Assembly (NCBI RefSeq): GCF_023101085.1
Contig: NZ_CP064703.1
Location: 496,001-560,000, forward strand
Source of the DNA: Bradyrhizobium sp. 170
GTDB lineage: Bacteria; Pseudomonadota; Alphaproteobacteria; Rhizobiales; Xanthobacteraceae
Reading direction: 5' to 3'
Length of the DNA: 64,000 nt
Shown: piece after piece, positions 16,558 through 25,041 of the stretch
Layout of the letters: the number at the start of each line of letters is the position of its first letter
Position numbering within the stretch: the stretch's first letter is position 1
Position numbers and translations under genes: made by a program
The notes under the pieces: model-generated
Told to the model about the DNA's origin: nothing
Databases searched by the model: none
Seen by the model: the letters and a program-made list of their open reading frames with translations, nothing else

Positions 16558-17598
16558 CTACCTGATCGGCGGGGCGTACTGGATGCCGCCATTGCTCCAG
16601 AGCGAATTCAGGCCGCGCGGGATCTTCAGCTTCGATCCTTCGCCGATGTTGCGCTCGTAGACTTCGCCGTAATTGCCAACATGGCGGATGATGCGGGCAG
16701 CCCAGTCCTTGCTCAGGCCGAGGTCTTCGCCGTAGGCGCCCTCGGTGCCGACCAGCCGCATCACGTCGGGCTTCTTCGATTTCAGCGCCTCGTCGATGTT
16801 CTTCGAGGTGATGCCGAGTTCCTCGGCGTTGATCATCGCATACAGCGTCCACTTCACGAGCATCATCCAGTCGTCGTCGCGCTGGCGCACCACGGGTGCG
16901 AGCGGCTCCTTGGAGATGACGTCGGGCAGGATGACATGGTCGCTGGGCTGGATGAGGTTCAGCCGAAGCGCGTAGAGCTGGGAGACGTCGGCGGTGAAGG
17001 TGTCACACTTGCCGGATTCATAGGCCTTGAGCACGTCTTCCAGCTTGGGAAACTTGACTTCGGTGTATTTCATGTTGTTGGCGCGGAAATGGTCGGCGAC
17101 GTTGAGCACCGTCGTCGTGCCCTCCTGCACGCAAACCTTGCTGTTGTTAAGGTCGAGTGCGGAATCGATGTTGCGCGAGCGCGGCAGCATGAATCCCTGG
17201 CCGTCATAATAGGCGACGGCCGGGAAATAGAGGGCGTAGTTGCTCTCGCGCGACATGCTCCAGGTCGTGTTGCGGGAGAGAATGTCGACCTTTCGGCTCT
17301 GCAATTCCTTGAAGCGTTCGCTGGCGTCGAGCGGCACGAATTTCGCCTTCTTGGGATCGTCGAAGATCGCCGCGGCCACCGCGCGGCAGAAATCCACGTC
17401 GAAGCCGGTCCAGTCGCCCTTGTCGTCGGGGATCGAGAACCCGGGCAGGCCCTTGTTGACGCCGCACAGCACGTCGCCGCGGCGGATCGTCCGCTTCAGG
17501 GTCTTGGTGTCGTAACGTTCATAGGTGATTGCGATAGCCGCGACCGCGATTGCGGCCGCCAGCCCGATCAGGAGGCCGCCTCGAAATGTCCGTAGCAT
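16558..17598 (-). CDS. Amino-acid ABC transporter solute-binding protein, AapJ-like (orphan)
   Basis: A 346-residue periplasmic binding protein of the general amino-acid (AapJ/BztA) type. It has a long uncleaved-looking N-terminal hydrophobic segment (residues 9-25), then the signature GVNKGLPGFSIPDDKGDW, GFDVDFCRAVAAAIF and NTTWSMSRE. Two cysteines (KVCVQEG and GKCDTF) fit the conserved disulfide. No permease or ATPase genes lie nearby, so it must use a transporter encoded elsewhere or serve as a sensor. Confidence 0.88.
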   Translation of the reverse strand: MLRTFRGGLLIGLAAAIAVAAIAITYERYDTKTLKRTIRRGDVLCGVNKGLPGFSIPDDKGDWTGFDVDFCRAVAAAIFDDPKKAKFVPLDASERFKELQSRKVDILSRNTTWSMSRESNYALYFPAVAYYDGQGFMLPRSRNIDSALDLNNSKVCVQEGTTTVLNVADHFRANNMKYTEVKFPKLEDVLKAYESGKCDTFTADVSQLYALRLNLIQPSDHVILPDVISKEPLAPVVRQRDDDWMMLVKWTLYAMINAEELGITSKNIDEALKSKKPDVMRLVGTEGAYGEDLGLSKDWAARIIRHVGNYGEVYERNIGEGSKLKIPRGLNSLWSNGGIQYAPPIR

Positions 17599-17651
17599 TT
17601 TCTAACTCACAATTTCAGGGAAATGGATCGGCTGGAGGAACCGCGTTGTAA

Positions 17652-18251
17652 TTACAGTTCCGGCTTTTGCCGGATGATGACCTTGGTGCCCACAGGCACA
17701 CGCTCGTAGAGATCGGCGACGTCGGCGTTGACCAGGCGGAAGCAGCCGGAAGAGACGGCGGTGCCGATGGTGTCAGGCCGGTTGGTGCCATGGATGCGGT
17801 AGACGGTGGTGCCGAGATACATCGCGCGGGCGCCGAGCGGGTTGCCGGGCCCGCCGGCCATGAAGCGCGGCAGATAGGGCTGGCGCGCGATCATTTCGGG
17901 CGGCGGTGTCCAGTCCGGCCACTCCGCCTTGCGCGTGATGTTCACGAGCCCCTGCCACTGAAATCCCTCGCGGCCCACGCCGATGCCGTAGCGCAGCGCG
18001 CGGCCGTTGCCCTGAATGAGATAGAGATGGCGTTCGGCCGTGACGACGATGATGGTGCCCGGCGCTTCGTTGGTGCGATAGAGCACCGCGGTCTTCTTGA
18101 ACTGCGGATCGAGTTCGACGGAATCGTCAGCGATAAGCCCCGGCTGGTCGCCGACATCGGGCTGTCGCGTCTGCGCCTGGCTCTGCGGGACCGAAAGAAC
18201 CAGACCGCTTGCAGCGATCATCACCCAGGTCAGGTGCCGAAATTTCGTCAT
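17652..18251 (-). CDS. L,D-transpeptidase (YkuD domain)
   Basis: A 199-residue exported enzyme that makes 3-3 peptidoglycan cross-links or attaches proteins to the wall. The start at 18251 has a strong GAGGAGAG ribosome site and gives a signal peptide ending near SQAQ. The YkuD domain shows IHGTN and the catalytic SSGCFRLVN motif with its cysteine and arginine. Many such proteins occur in rhizobia. It stands alone, downstream of repeat-rich intergenic DNA. Confidence 0.92.
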   Translation of the reverse strand: MTKFRHLTWVMIAASGLVLSVPQSQAQTRQPDVGDQPGLIADDSVELDPQFKKTAVLYRTNEAPGTIIVVTAERHLYLIQGNGRALRYGIGVGREGFQWQGLVNITRKAEWPDWTPPPEMIARQPYLPRFMAGGPGNPLGARAMYLGTTVYRIHGTNRPDTIGTAVSSGCFRLVNADVADLYERVPVGTKVIIRQKPEL

Positions 18252-18284
18252 CGCAGAGCTCTCCTCGCGGCGCTTTGGCCAAAA

Positions 18285-18335
18285 TGCGCATGATCCGCCA
18301 AAGTGTGAGCGGTTTGGCGACAAGATCATGCGCCA
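18285..18335. repeat. Dispersed palindrome, GCATGATC family
   Basis: TGCGCATGATC and GATCATGCGC arms around a core with CGCCAAAGTG and GTTTGGCG, just upstream of the L,D-transpeptidase start. Same family as the copies in the sox operon. Confidence 0.75.
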
Positions 18336-18346
18336 CTTTTAAGTCA

Positions 18347-18394
18347 GAGCGCGATCGGACGCAAAACCGGTTCCCACTTTTGCTGATCGCGCTC
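18347..18394. repeat. Dispersed palindrome, GAGCGCGATC...GATCGCGCTC
   Basis: Ten-base perfect arms around GCAAAACCGGTTCCCACTTT, the same core as in the GCATGATC family. It lies 12 bp from the element at 18285-18335, so two adjacent members separate the L,D-transpeptidase promoter from the oxidase operon. The stretch 18395-18513 holds nothing else recognisable. Confidence 0.75.
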
Positions 18395-18513
18395 GGGAAC
18401 CATCAAATCTCAGGGCCAGCTTGATGGCAAGTTTAGGGCGAGTGGGGCGAATAGGTGATTGAAATATCTTCTGTTTCCGTCCATTGCCCAATTCATGGGA
18501 TGTCCCGGCTGCC

Positions 18514-18642
18514 TTATTTCGGCGCGATCCACAGCCGCAGGCAAAACGAAATCAGCGCCACAGTGCCGACGCCGCCCATCCAAAGTGCGACGAACCACAG
18601 CAGGCGCTGCGGCAGCGGGCGAGGCTTCGGCTCCGTCGGCAT
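18514..18642 (-). CDS. Small membrane protein of the bd-type oxidase (DUF2474/CydX-like)
   Basis: A 42-codon gene reading MPTEPKPRPLPQRLLWFVAL and continuing through one membrane helix to LRLWIAPK. Its ATG shares a base with the stop of the cytochrome bd subunit II gene (TGATG), so translation is coupled. Single-helix proteins of this kind, annotated as DUF2474, form the third subunit of cyanide-insensitive oxidases, analogous to CydX. It is too short for most gene finders. The proline-rich N-terminus, the one transmembrane helix and the operon position all agree. Confidence 0.85.
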   Translation of the reverse strand: MPTEPKPRPLPQRLLWFVALWMGGVGTVALISFCLRLWIAPK

Positions 18643-19649
18643 CAATGGTATCCGCTCTCAGGCTTGACCTTGCCGCGAAACACCCAATAGGCCCAGGCGG
18701 TATAGCCAAGGATCAGCGGGATCAGCCCGGCGACGCCGAACAGCATGAAGATCTGGCTGTTTGCCGGCGCCGCCGCCTGCCAGATCGTGATGCTCTGCGG
18801 CACGATATAGGGATACATGCTGATGCCGAGCCCGGCATAGGACAGCGCGAACAGCGCCAGTGTCAGGAAGAACGGCTGGTAGTCGTATTTCCTGGCAAGG
18901 CTGCGCAGCAGCAGGGCGGTGACTACAGCAACCGAAATCGGTACCTGTGCCGTCATGAGGACGTTCGGCCAGGCGAACCAGCGCTCGGTGTACTGTATAT
19001 GGAGGAACGGCGTCGCGATGCTGACCGCGGCGATGGTCCCGAGCATCGCGAGCAACAGGACCCAGCTCAGGTGATAGGCGCGGTCGCGCAACTCGCCTTC
19101 CGTCTTCATGACAAGCCATGTCGCGCCTAACAGCGCATAGCCAACCACCAGCGACACACCGGTCAGGATGCTGAACGGCGTCAGCCAGTCCCACCAGCCG
19201 CCGGCATAGCTTCGGCCTTCGACATGCACGCCTTGCAGGATGGCGCCGAGTGCGATTCCCTGCGCCAGCGTCGCCAAAAGCGATCCGCCGAAAAAGGCGA
19301 TGTCCCAGCGGTTACGCTGGGCCGTCGTGCGCCAACGGAATTCGAAGGCGACGCCGCGGAACACCAGCCCGAGAAGCATCGCGATCATCGGCGTGTAGAG
19401 CGCCGGCATCAGCACCGCATAGGCCAGCGGGAACGCGGCCATCAGGCCGCCGCCGCCAAGAACGAGCCAGGTTTCGTTGCCGTCCCAGACCGGGGCGACG
19501 CTGTTCATGATGACGTCGCGATCTCTTTTCTCGGGGAAGAGCGGGAACAGGATGCCGAGACCGAGATCGAAGCCGTCCATCACGACGTAGACGAACACGG
19601 CAAAGGCGATGATGAAGGCCCAGATGATGGGAAGATCGATCGGGATCAT
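18642..19649 (-). CDS. cydB: Cytochrome bd-type quinol oxidase subunit II
   Basis: A 335-residue integral membrane protein with about eight hydrophobic segments and typical subunit II features: VMDGFDLGLGILFPLF near the N-terminus, VAPVWDGNETWLVLGGG and LGLVFRGVAFEFR. Together with subunit I it reduces oxygen with quinol. The start overlaps the subunit I stop by 4 bases. The short length and pairing with a short-Q-loop subunit I place it in the CioB group of cyanide-insensitive oxidases. Confidence 0.93.
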   Translation of the reverse strand: MIPIDLPIIWAFIIAFAVFVYVVMDGFDLGLGILFPLFPEKRDRDVIMNSVAPVWDGNETWLVLGGGGLMAAFPLAYAVLMPALYTPMIAMLLGLVFRGVAFEFRWRTTAQRNRWDIAFFGGSLLATLAQGIALGAILQGVHVEGRSYAGGWWDWLTPFSILTGVSLVVGYALLGATWLVMKTEGELRDRAYHLSWVLLLAMLGTIAAVSIATPFLHIQYTERWFAWPNVLMTAQVPISVAVVTALLLRSLARKYDYQPFFLTLALFALSYAGLGISMYPYIVPQSITIWQAAAPANSQIFMLFGVAGLIPLILGYTAWAYWVFRGKVKPESGYH

Positions 19650-21055
19650 CGGGCGACTCCCTCGGCAGCCGCGCCTGCCGCGGGCGTAATGCCCGCCGAG
19701 CGGATCGGGACGTCGTGCGAGGGTCCCTCTTCGCCGGGATGCGGCGGGGCCGCCATCAGGCGCAGCAGATAGATCACGCCGGCTGTGAAGACGGCGAAGT
19801 AGACGATGATGAAGGCGATCAGCGAGGAGGCGACCGCGGGCGCTGCCAGCGGCGAGGCCGAGTCAACTGTGCGCAGCAATCCATAAACCGTGAACGGCTG
19901 GCGTCCGGTCTCGGTGGTGATCCAGCCCGCGAGCACGGCGATGAAGCCTGAGGGCGCCATCGCGACCGCGAACATGTGCAGCAGCCGGGAATCGTAGAGC
20001 TTGCCCTGCACGCGCATCAGCAGGCTGAACAGGCCGAGCGCCAGCATGAGCAATCCCATGCCGACCATGATCCGGAACGACCAGAACGTGATCGCCACCG
20101 GCGGCCAGTTTTCACGCGGCACCGTGTCGAGGCCGGCCATCGGCGCGTCCGGCGAGTGCTTGAGGATCACCGATCCCAGCTTCGGCACTTCGATCGCATA
20201 GTCGACCCTGCCGGCGCTCTGGTTGGGCAGGCCGAACAGGATCAGGGGCGCGCCGTCCTTATGGCTCTGGAAATGGCCTTCCATCGCCATGATCTTCACC
20301 GGCTGATGCTCCAGCGTGTTGAGCCCGTGCTGGTCACCGGCGAGGATCTGGATCGGCGCCACTAACGTGGCCATCCACATTGCCATCGAAAACATCACGC
20401 GGGGCCCCGCAAGATGGCGGTCGCGCAGCAGGTGATATGCGCCGACCGCGCCGACCACCAGCGCGGTGGTCAGATAGGCCGCCAGCACCATGTGCACGAG
20501 ACGGTAGGGGAATGACGGGTTGAAGATCACTTTGAGCCAGTCGGCGGCGATGAACTGCCCGTCGGCATTGACGGCGTGGCCCGTCGGCGTCTGCATCCAG
20601 GAATTGGCGGACAGAATCCAGAACGCCGAAATCAACGTGCCGATCGCGACCATCAGCGTCGCCAGAAAATGCAGCTTTGGCCCGACGCGCTGCAGGCCGA
20701 ACAGCATCACGCCGAGGAAGCCTGCCTCGAGGAAGAACGCGGTCAAAACCTCATAGGCCATCAACGGGCCGATCACCGGGCCGGTCTTGTCGGAAAAGGC
20801 CGACCAGTTGGTGCCGAACTGGTAGGACATCACGATACCCGACACCACGCCCATGCCGAAGGCGACGGCAAAGATTTTTAGCCAGTAGTTGAACAGGTTG
20901 ATGAAGACCTCGCGCCCGGTCCACAGCCAGAGTGCTTCGAGCACGGCGAGATAGCTGGCGAGCCCGATCGAAAAGGCGGGGAATATGATGTGGAACGACA
21001 TCGTGAAAGCAAACTGCGCCCGGGCCAATACGACCGCATCCCAGCCTTCGAACAT
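19646..21055 (-). CDS. cydA: Cytochrome bd-type quinol oxidase subunit I, cyanide-insensitive type
   Basis: A 469-residue subunit with haem-ligand regions ARAQFAFTMSFHIIFPAF at the N-terminus, AFFLEAGFLGVMLFG and GWITTETGRQPFTVYGLLRT. It oxidises quinol and reduces oxygen without pumping protons. The periplasmic Q-loop is short compared with E. coli CydA, as in the CioA type. The ATG at 21055 is preceded by AGGTGG; an in-frame upstream codon would add a basic stretch not seen in the family. First gene of a three-gene operon. Confidence 0.93.
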   Translation of the reverse strand: MFEGWDAVVLARAQFAFTMSFHIIFPAFSIGLASYLAVLEALWLWTGREVFINLFNYWLKIFAVAFGMGVVSGIVMSYQFGTNWSAFSDKTGPVIGPLMAYEVLTAFFLEAGFLGVMLFGLQRVGPKLHFLATLMVAIGTLISAFWILSANSWMQTPTGHAVNADGQFIAADWLKVIFNPSFPYRLVHMVLAAYLTTALVVGAVGAYHLLRDRHLAGPRVMFSMAMWMATLVAPIQILAGDQHGLNTLEHQPVKIMAMEGHFQSHKDGAPLILFGLPNQSAGRVDYAIEVPKLGSVILKHSPDAPMAGLDTVPRENWPPVAITFWSFRIMVGMGLLMLALGLFSLLMRVQGKLYDSRLLHMFAVAMAPSGFIAVLAGWITTETGRQPFTVYGLLRTVDSASPLAAPAVASSLIAFIIVYFAVFTAGVIYLLRLMAAPPHPGEEGPSHDVPIRSAGITPAAGAAAEGVAR

Positions 21056-21200
21056 CGGCACCACCTGTCGCAGTTTCGTCGGGCGCAATCTCGAAAAACC
21101 GAACCAGAGTTTTCGAAAATTGCGCCCGAACCAGGCGTGTACCTTACCACGCCCGATGCGACGATTATACCTGCGTGCCGCGCGGAACAGACGTGCAACC

Positions 21201-22169
21201 CTATCCGGCAGCCGATGGATTCAGTGCCAGTCGCCGGGCGATCTCTGCCCGCACGGCTCGGGTCTGCTCCTTGCCGACCAGCACTGGACTGCGGATCTTC
21301 CTCCCGGTGCGGAGCCGGATCGCGATGACGTAGTGGCTGCCCCTCCGGCCGCCGCTTCCGATGTCGATGCGCTCGACATCGTCACCGCCGACCGTATCCG
21401 TCTCTATAGTACCCTTCAACGACAGCCGTTCAAACCTGATGGCGCCGTCGCGGACAATCCAGAATGCACTGGTCCGATAGAGATACCTGATCAGCACGAA
21501 GGCCATGATCGCGCCGAGCGACCAGACGGCAATTCCAAGGGTGGACAATTTGCCGCTCCAGAGCGCATAGATGAATGGAAGGCTCAGCGAGCAGGCGAAC
21601 AGCACGACGAGAGCCCTGTAGGCCCGGACGCGCTTGGAACTGATCGGCTTACCCAGTCGTATCCGGGGATTGGCGGCGTCGAGCGGGTTCTCGGCTAATT
21701 CGGGAGCAGCCAACTGAAGCAGCCAGGCGATTTGCAAAGTGGTTTTTTGCACCTGGGTGACATCAGGCAGCGGAGGTGAGGTGAGCGTATCCCCCGATTC
21801 GGTCTCGACTACGAGGGCGAACTCCACTGATTTGCCGATGCTCTTTCGCAGACGCATCCCGGCTATTTCGTCGTCCCTGATCAATCTTCGGTGCAATTTC
21901 CCGAATGGACGCTGTTCGCCGATCAGGATTTCGCCTGGCGTAATGATCCAGACGACGTTGCGATCAAAGAGCGCGGCGCTCAGCAGCAGGCACCCGAACA
22001 GCAACGCAAACAGGGCGGCGATGCCGAGCCATTGGTCGTTTGCAAGGTGAGCGAGGCCTGGCAGGGCGATCAAACACAAAATTGCGGCAATGCCTGCGAG
22101 AACGAGCCGCTCATTGAGCGACGTGCCCTTGCGTAACCTGACTTCATTCTCGTTTGACACAGCATCCAT
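21201..22169 (-). CDS. Two-module membrane protein of unknown function, copy 1
   Basis: No family is recognised with certainty. The 322-residue protein has two similar halves. Each half has a pair of membrane helices (about residues 21-68 and 186-230) followed by a beta-rich soluble domain. The domains share FWIV/VWII at the start, an acidic-I motif (RDDEIAGM, GDDVERIDI) and a final TG-K-I-SP-L pattern. This resembles the bacterial PH-like (DUF304-type) layout, but that is inference. The ATG at 22169 is chosen; TTG at 22181 is in frame. It is a tandem copy of 22240-23208. Confidence 0.75.
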   Translation of the reverse strand: MDAVSNENEVRLRKGTSLNERLVLAGIAAILCLIALPGLAHLANDQWLGIAALFALLFGCLLLSAALFDRNVVWIITPGEILIGEQRPFGKLHRRLIRDDEIAGMRLRKSIGKSVEFALVVETESGDTLTSPPLPDVTQVQKTTLQIAWLLQLAAPELAENPLDAANPRIRLGKPISSKRVRAYRALVVLFACSLSLPFIYALWSGKLSTLGIAVWSLGAIMAFVLIRYLYRTSAFWIVRDGAIRFERLSLKGTIETDTVGGDDVERIDIGSGGRRGSHYVIAIRLRTGRKIRSPVLVGKEQTRAVRAEIARRLALNPSAAG

Positions 22170-22239
22170 CGCCGGCGGCAAGCATCACGACTGCTGCGGT
22201 CACATCAAGTGGCAAAGTGTACGGCTGAAATGCGGCAAG
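21201..22239. repeat. Tandem duplication, unit 1 (1039 bp)
   Basis: The segment aligns from end to end, coding and non-coding, with 22240-23278. Both begin with CTATCCGGCA at the gene's stop codon and end with a homologous stretch upstream of the start (shared CATCACGAC, GGTCAC, TCAAG and CGGCAAG). Starts and stops of the two genes are each displaced by exactly 1039 bp. Confidence 0.9.
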
Positions 22240-23208
22240 CTATCCGGCACTGGATGGATTCAATCGCAGCCGGCGGATGATCTCGGCCCGCAGCGCTTGG
22301 GCCTGATCCTTGCCAGCCAGTCTCGGGCTTCGGATTTTGGTCCCGGTGTGAAGCCTGATCGCGATGACGTCGGAGCCGTCTTCAGAGCCGTCCTCGATGT
22401 CGATCGCCTCGACATCACGACCACCGATCGTGTGCACCTCTACCGCGTTATTCAATGAAAGCCGTTCAACCCGGATTCCGCCATCGTGGACGATCCAGAA
22501 TGTACCGCCCATTCGGGGGGCATATCTGAACAGTACAACGGCCACGATCACGCCGAGCGACCAGACCGAGACCCCGAGGGCAGACAATTCTCCGTTCCAG
22601 AGAGCGTGGACGAACGGAAAACTCAGTACGCAGGCGAGCAGCACGACGAGAACCCTGTGTCCTCGACCCCTTCTGGGATGGACCGGCTCACCCAATCGTA
22701 TCTCGGCATTGATGGCGTCGAGCGGGTTGTCGGCTGGTTCGGGATCGGGAAGTTGAAGCAACCGGGCAATTCGGACGGTGGTTTCGTGCACCTTGGTGAT
22801 GTCCGGCAGAGGCGGCGAGATGACTACATCTTCCGATCCGATCTTGAACGCAACGCTGAACTTGGTTGGATTGGCACTATCCTTTCGGAGATGCATCTCC
22901 GATATTTCGTCGTTTCTGATCAATCTACTGTGCAATTGCCCGAACGGACGCTGTTCGCCGATCAGGATTCCGTCTGGCGTAACAATCCAGACGACGTTGC
23001 GGCCAAGAACGGCGGCGCCAAGCATGAGGCATCCGATTAGCAGCGCAAAGAGTGCGGCGATGCCCGGCCATTTACCATCCGCCAAGGCCACAAGGCCTGG
23101 TATGGCGAACAAACACAGAAATACAGCAAAACCCGCGTAAACGAGCCGCTCGTTGCGCGAGGTACCCCCGCGTAACCTGACTTCATTCTCGTTTGCCGCA
23201 ACATCCAT
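22240..23208 (-). CDS. Two-module membrane protein of unknown function, copy 2
   Basis: A 322-residue paralog of the preceding entry, the same length with no net insertion. The N-terminal segment NENEVRLR and ILIGEQRPFG are identical between copies, and the C-termini differ only in NPSAAG versus NPSSAG. The first module's domain and the ENPLDA/DNPLDA linker are well kept, while the variable loops have diverged, so the duplication is not very recent and both genes appear intact. The second module ends TGTKIRSPRLAGKDQA. Probable inner-membrane location with cytoplasmic domains; function unknown. Confidence 0.75.
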   Translation of the reverse strand: MDVAANENEVRLRGGTSRNERLVYAGFAVFLCLFAIPGLVALADGKWPGIAALFALLIGCLMLGAAVLGRNVVWIVTPDGILIGEQRPFGQLHSRLIRNDEISEMHLRKDSANPTKFSVAFKIGSEDVVISPPLPDITKVHETTVRIARLLQLPDPEPADNPLDAINAEIRLGEPVHPRRGRGHRVLVVLLACVLSFPFVHALWNGELSALGVSVWSLGVIVAVVLFRYAPRMGGTFWIVHDGGIRVERLSLNNAVEVHTIGGRDVEAIDIEDGSEDGSDVIAIRLHTGTKIRSPRLAGKDQAQALRAEIIRRLRLNPSSAG

Positions 23209-23278
23209 TGTCAGCGGCAAACATCACGACCGGCTTGGTCACGTCAAGCAGCAAAGCGTGCGGCTGAATTACGGCAAG
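22240..23278. repeat. Tandem duplication, unit 2 (1039 bp)
   Basis: Second unit of the duplication described at 21201-22239. The right boundary is near 23278, where similarity to the spacer of unit 1 stops. Confidence 0.9.
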
Positions 23279-23326
23279 CGAGAGTAGTCTGATTTCAGGC
23301 TGCCCGTTAAAAGTTTGCCGAAAAGG

Positions 23327-23809
23327 TCACGCGTTCGCAACGCCCAGTCGTCTTGCAATTTCAACCTTCAGTTCGTTCGCCCGCTGGCCATCACGCAGGC
23401 ATGGAGACTGCACATCTTGCCCCGAGGTCAGCCATATCCGGATGTAGAAGAGGTCGGGGCCTTCATCCGACACGCTCGCAATTGTGATTTTGGCTATATC
23501 TCCAGGTCGTATCCACTGGACCTGATGGCGGTCGTAGATCCAGCTTTCATCGATCTGTATTTCATGGCTTCGAATGATCCAGCGTAGATTGCTTTCAAAG
23601 AGACTGGATAGAACCAGAAAGCCGCAGACGAAGAGAACGATCAAAAATCGGGCGCTATCGCCTGTCGCCGGCGGGTAGCCTTTTGCAATCAGGTCGGCAG
23701 TTTCCCAGACGAGAAATGCGATGCTGCCAGCCATCAAGAGCAGCCGAGCCCAATCTGGCTTCTCCTCTTCCAATTGTATTTCCGGTTGCTCGACATGGTT
23801 GCCATCCAT
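23327..23809 (-). CDS. Single-module relative of the two-module membrane proteins
   Basis: A 160-residue protein that matches one module of its two neighbours: two hydrophobic segments (about residues 23-43 and 53-70), then RWIIRSHEIQIDESWI, GDIAKITI, a strand YIRIWLTSGQDVQSPCLRDG and an ending EVEIARRLG-like helix (KVEIARRLGV). The N-terminus is acidic and differs from the paralogs. It is 119 bp upstream of the copy 2 start on the same strand, so all three may form one transcript. Function unknown. Confidence 0.72.
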   Translation of the reverse strand: MDGNHVEQPEIQLEEEKPDWARLLLMAGSIAFLVWETADLIAKGYPPATGDSARFLIVLFVCGFLVLSSLFESNLRWIIRSHEIQIDESWIYDRHQVQWIRPGDIAKITIASVSDEGPDLFYIRIWLTSGQDVQSPCLRDGQRANELKVEIARRLGVANA

Positions 23810-23876
23810 GACGGCAGACTATTCGCGGCCGGTAACTCTCGGCAAGATTGCATTCGAAAACTCCCAAAAGCAGAGC

Positions 23877-23906
23877 GACCCGGCTGGGGGGCATCCCGGC
23901 CGGGTC
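23877..23906 (-). terminator. Rho-independent-like terminator
   Basis: GACCCGGCTGGGG pairs with CCCGGCCGGGTC (12-bp stem with one wobble) around a short loop. On the minus strand it follows the small exported-protein gene (stop at 23941) by 35 bp and is followed by GCTCTGCTTTTGG, a short T-containing tract. It would separate that gene from the three membrane-protein genes. Confidence 0.7.
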
Positions 23907-23940
23907 GTTGGAGGTCACTTGGGAGGTTAGATGTAGAAAT

Positions 23941-24141
23941 TCAGCGGGGGGTCTCGCTGTCGTAGGAGATCACGCAGACCTCCTTGGGACTCTTGGTGCC
24001 GCAGTCCACCACCTGTTCACGCACGAATGTCGAACCGCTGTCGCGCTGGGCGCGGGGCTGGACGTTCTGGGCCGACAGGGTGGCGAGCGTCGCGACGGCG
24101 CCGAGCGGGACGATGAAAAGGCGGAAGGACGGCTTCAGCAT
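23941..24141 (-). CDS. Small exported protein of unknown function
   Basis: A 66-codon gene starting at ATG 24141, with an AGGAGAG ribosome site at good spacing. The N-terminus is a signal peptide (LFIVPLGAVATLATLSAQ); the mature part is about 40 residues with two cysteines (VDCGTKSPKEVCVISYD) that could form a disulfide. It lies between a terminator and an ECF sigma gene, and its upstream region shares the 11-mer TTGTTTCGTCG with the sigma gene's, suggesting common control. No family recognised. Confidence 0.7.
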   Translation of the reverse strand: MLKPSFRLFIVPLGAVATLATLSAQNVQPRAQRDSGSTFVREQVVDCGTKSPKEVCVISYDSETPR

Positions 24142-24230
24142 GTTCGCTCTCCTGTTCGGCGTTGGCGTTGCGTTGTTGAGCAAAGGTATAGGGGCTGAGT
24201 TTTTCCGGGTGATGTCGCCGATTGTTTCAT

Positions 24231-24241
24231 TTGTTTCGTCG
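24231..24241 (-). promoter_or_regulatory. Candidate ECF-sigma promoter element, copy 1
   Basis: CGACGAAACAA on the minus strand, 90 bp upstream of the small exported-protein start. The identical 11-mer is found upstream of the ECF sigma gene (25042-25052). About 15 bp downstream is CGAC, a possible -10 core after a GAAAC -35 core. Inference from shared sequence only. Confidence 0.4.
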
Positions 24242-24317
24242 GAGGTAATCTTTGTCCGTCGAAATCAACCCGTTTTTCGTTCCCGATACCAGTTCAACTC
24301 ATTGAATTAACGTCGCT

Positions 24318-24929
24318 TTATGCCGCGAGGCTGTCTACGCCGGCGCCCTTAAGCAACTCGGCCAATTGTTTACGGGCGTAGAACATCCGGGTCTTCACCG
24401 TGCTTTGGGGAATACCGATGATCGCGCCGGCCTCTTCCACCGACTTCTCGTGGTAGTAGACCAGATTGATGATCTCGCGATGGGCCGGCGACAGCTTGGC
24501 GACGCAGGCGCGCAGGATCGCGCTGGTGTTGCTGCGGTCGAGCGAGGCTTCCGGGGTATCGGCCTCATCGGCGATTTCCAGCACGTCTTCCTGCTCGATG
24601 TCCTCATGCTTGCGCTGACGCAGCGCGGTCAGCGCCTTGAAGCGGGCAATCGACAGCAGCCAGGTCGAAACCTGCGAGCGGCCCTCGAACTGGCTGGCGG
24701 TCCGCCACACGTCGAGGAACACCTGGCTGACGAGGTCTTCGGCCATCGTGGTATCGCGCACCATGCGCAGCACGAAGCGGTAAACCCGGACGTTATGGCG
24801 GGAATAAAGCACATGCATCGCCGTGCGGTCGCCCTTGGCAATACTCTGCAGCAGCATTTCGTCGGATGTCGCCCTGGCGTCGGCAATCGACTTCTTGGCT
24901 GCGGCGTTGATGGCGATGACGTTCGACAT
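24318..24929 (-). CDS. ECF-type RNA polymerase sigma factor
   Basis: A 203-residue sigma-70-family factor with region 2 (VYRFVLRMVRDTTMAEDLVS, then QVFLDVWR), the region 2.4 STWLLSIARFKALTALR and region 4 with AHREIINLVYYHEKSVEEA and STVKTRMFYARKQL. It should direct RNA polymerase to a small stress-type regulon. No anti-sigma gene is adjacent, which is unusual for many ECF groups. The start at 24929 follows GGGAG. The small exported protein downstream shares an upstream motif and may be a target. Confidence 0.9.
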   Translation of the reverse strand: MSNVIAINAAAKKSIADARATSDEMLLQSIAKGDRTAMHVLYSRHNVRVYRFVLRMVRDTTMAEDLVSQVFLDVWRTASQFEGRSQVSTWLLSIARFKALTALRQRKHEDIEQEDVLEIADEADTPEASLDRSNTSAILRACVAKLSPAHREIINLVYYHEKSVEEAGAIIGIPQSTVKTRMFYARKQLAELLKGAGVDSLAA

Positions 24930-25041
24930 GACAGGCTCCCAATTCCGACGCCAACAGGCGTTTCGTTGGGAGGATTGTTAATTAGGCTCGGTTTCGGGAT
25001 GTCTGCTCCAAAGGGGTAAAATGGTTTCGTGCAGAAGAGAA

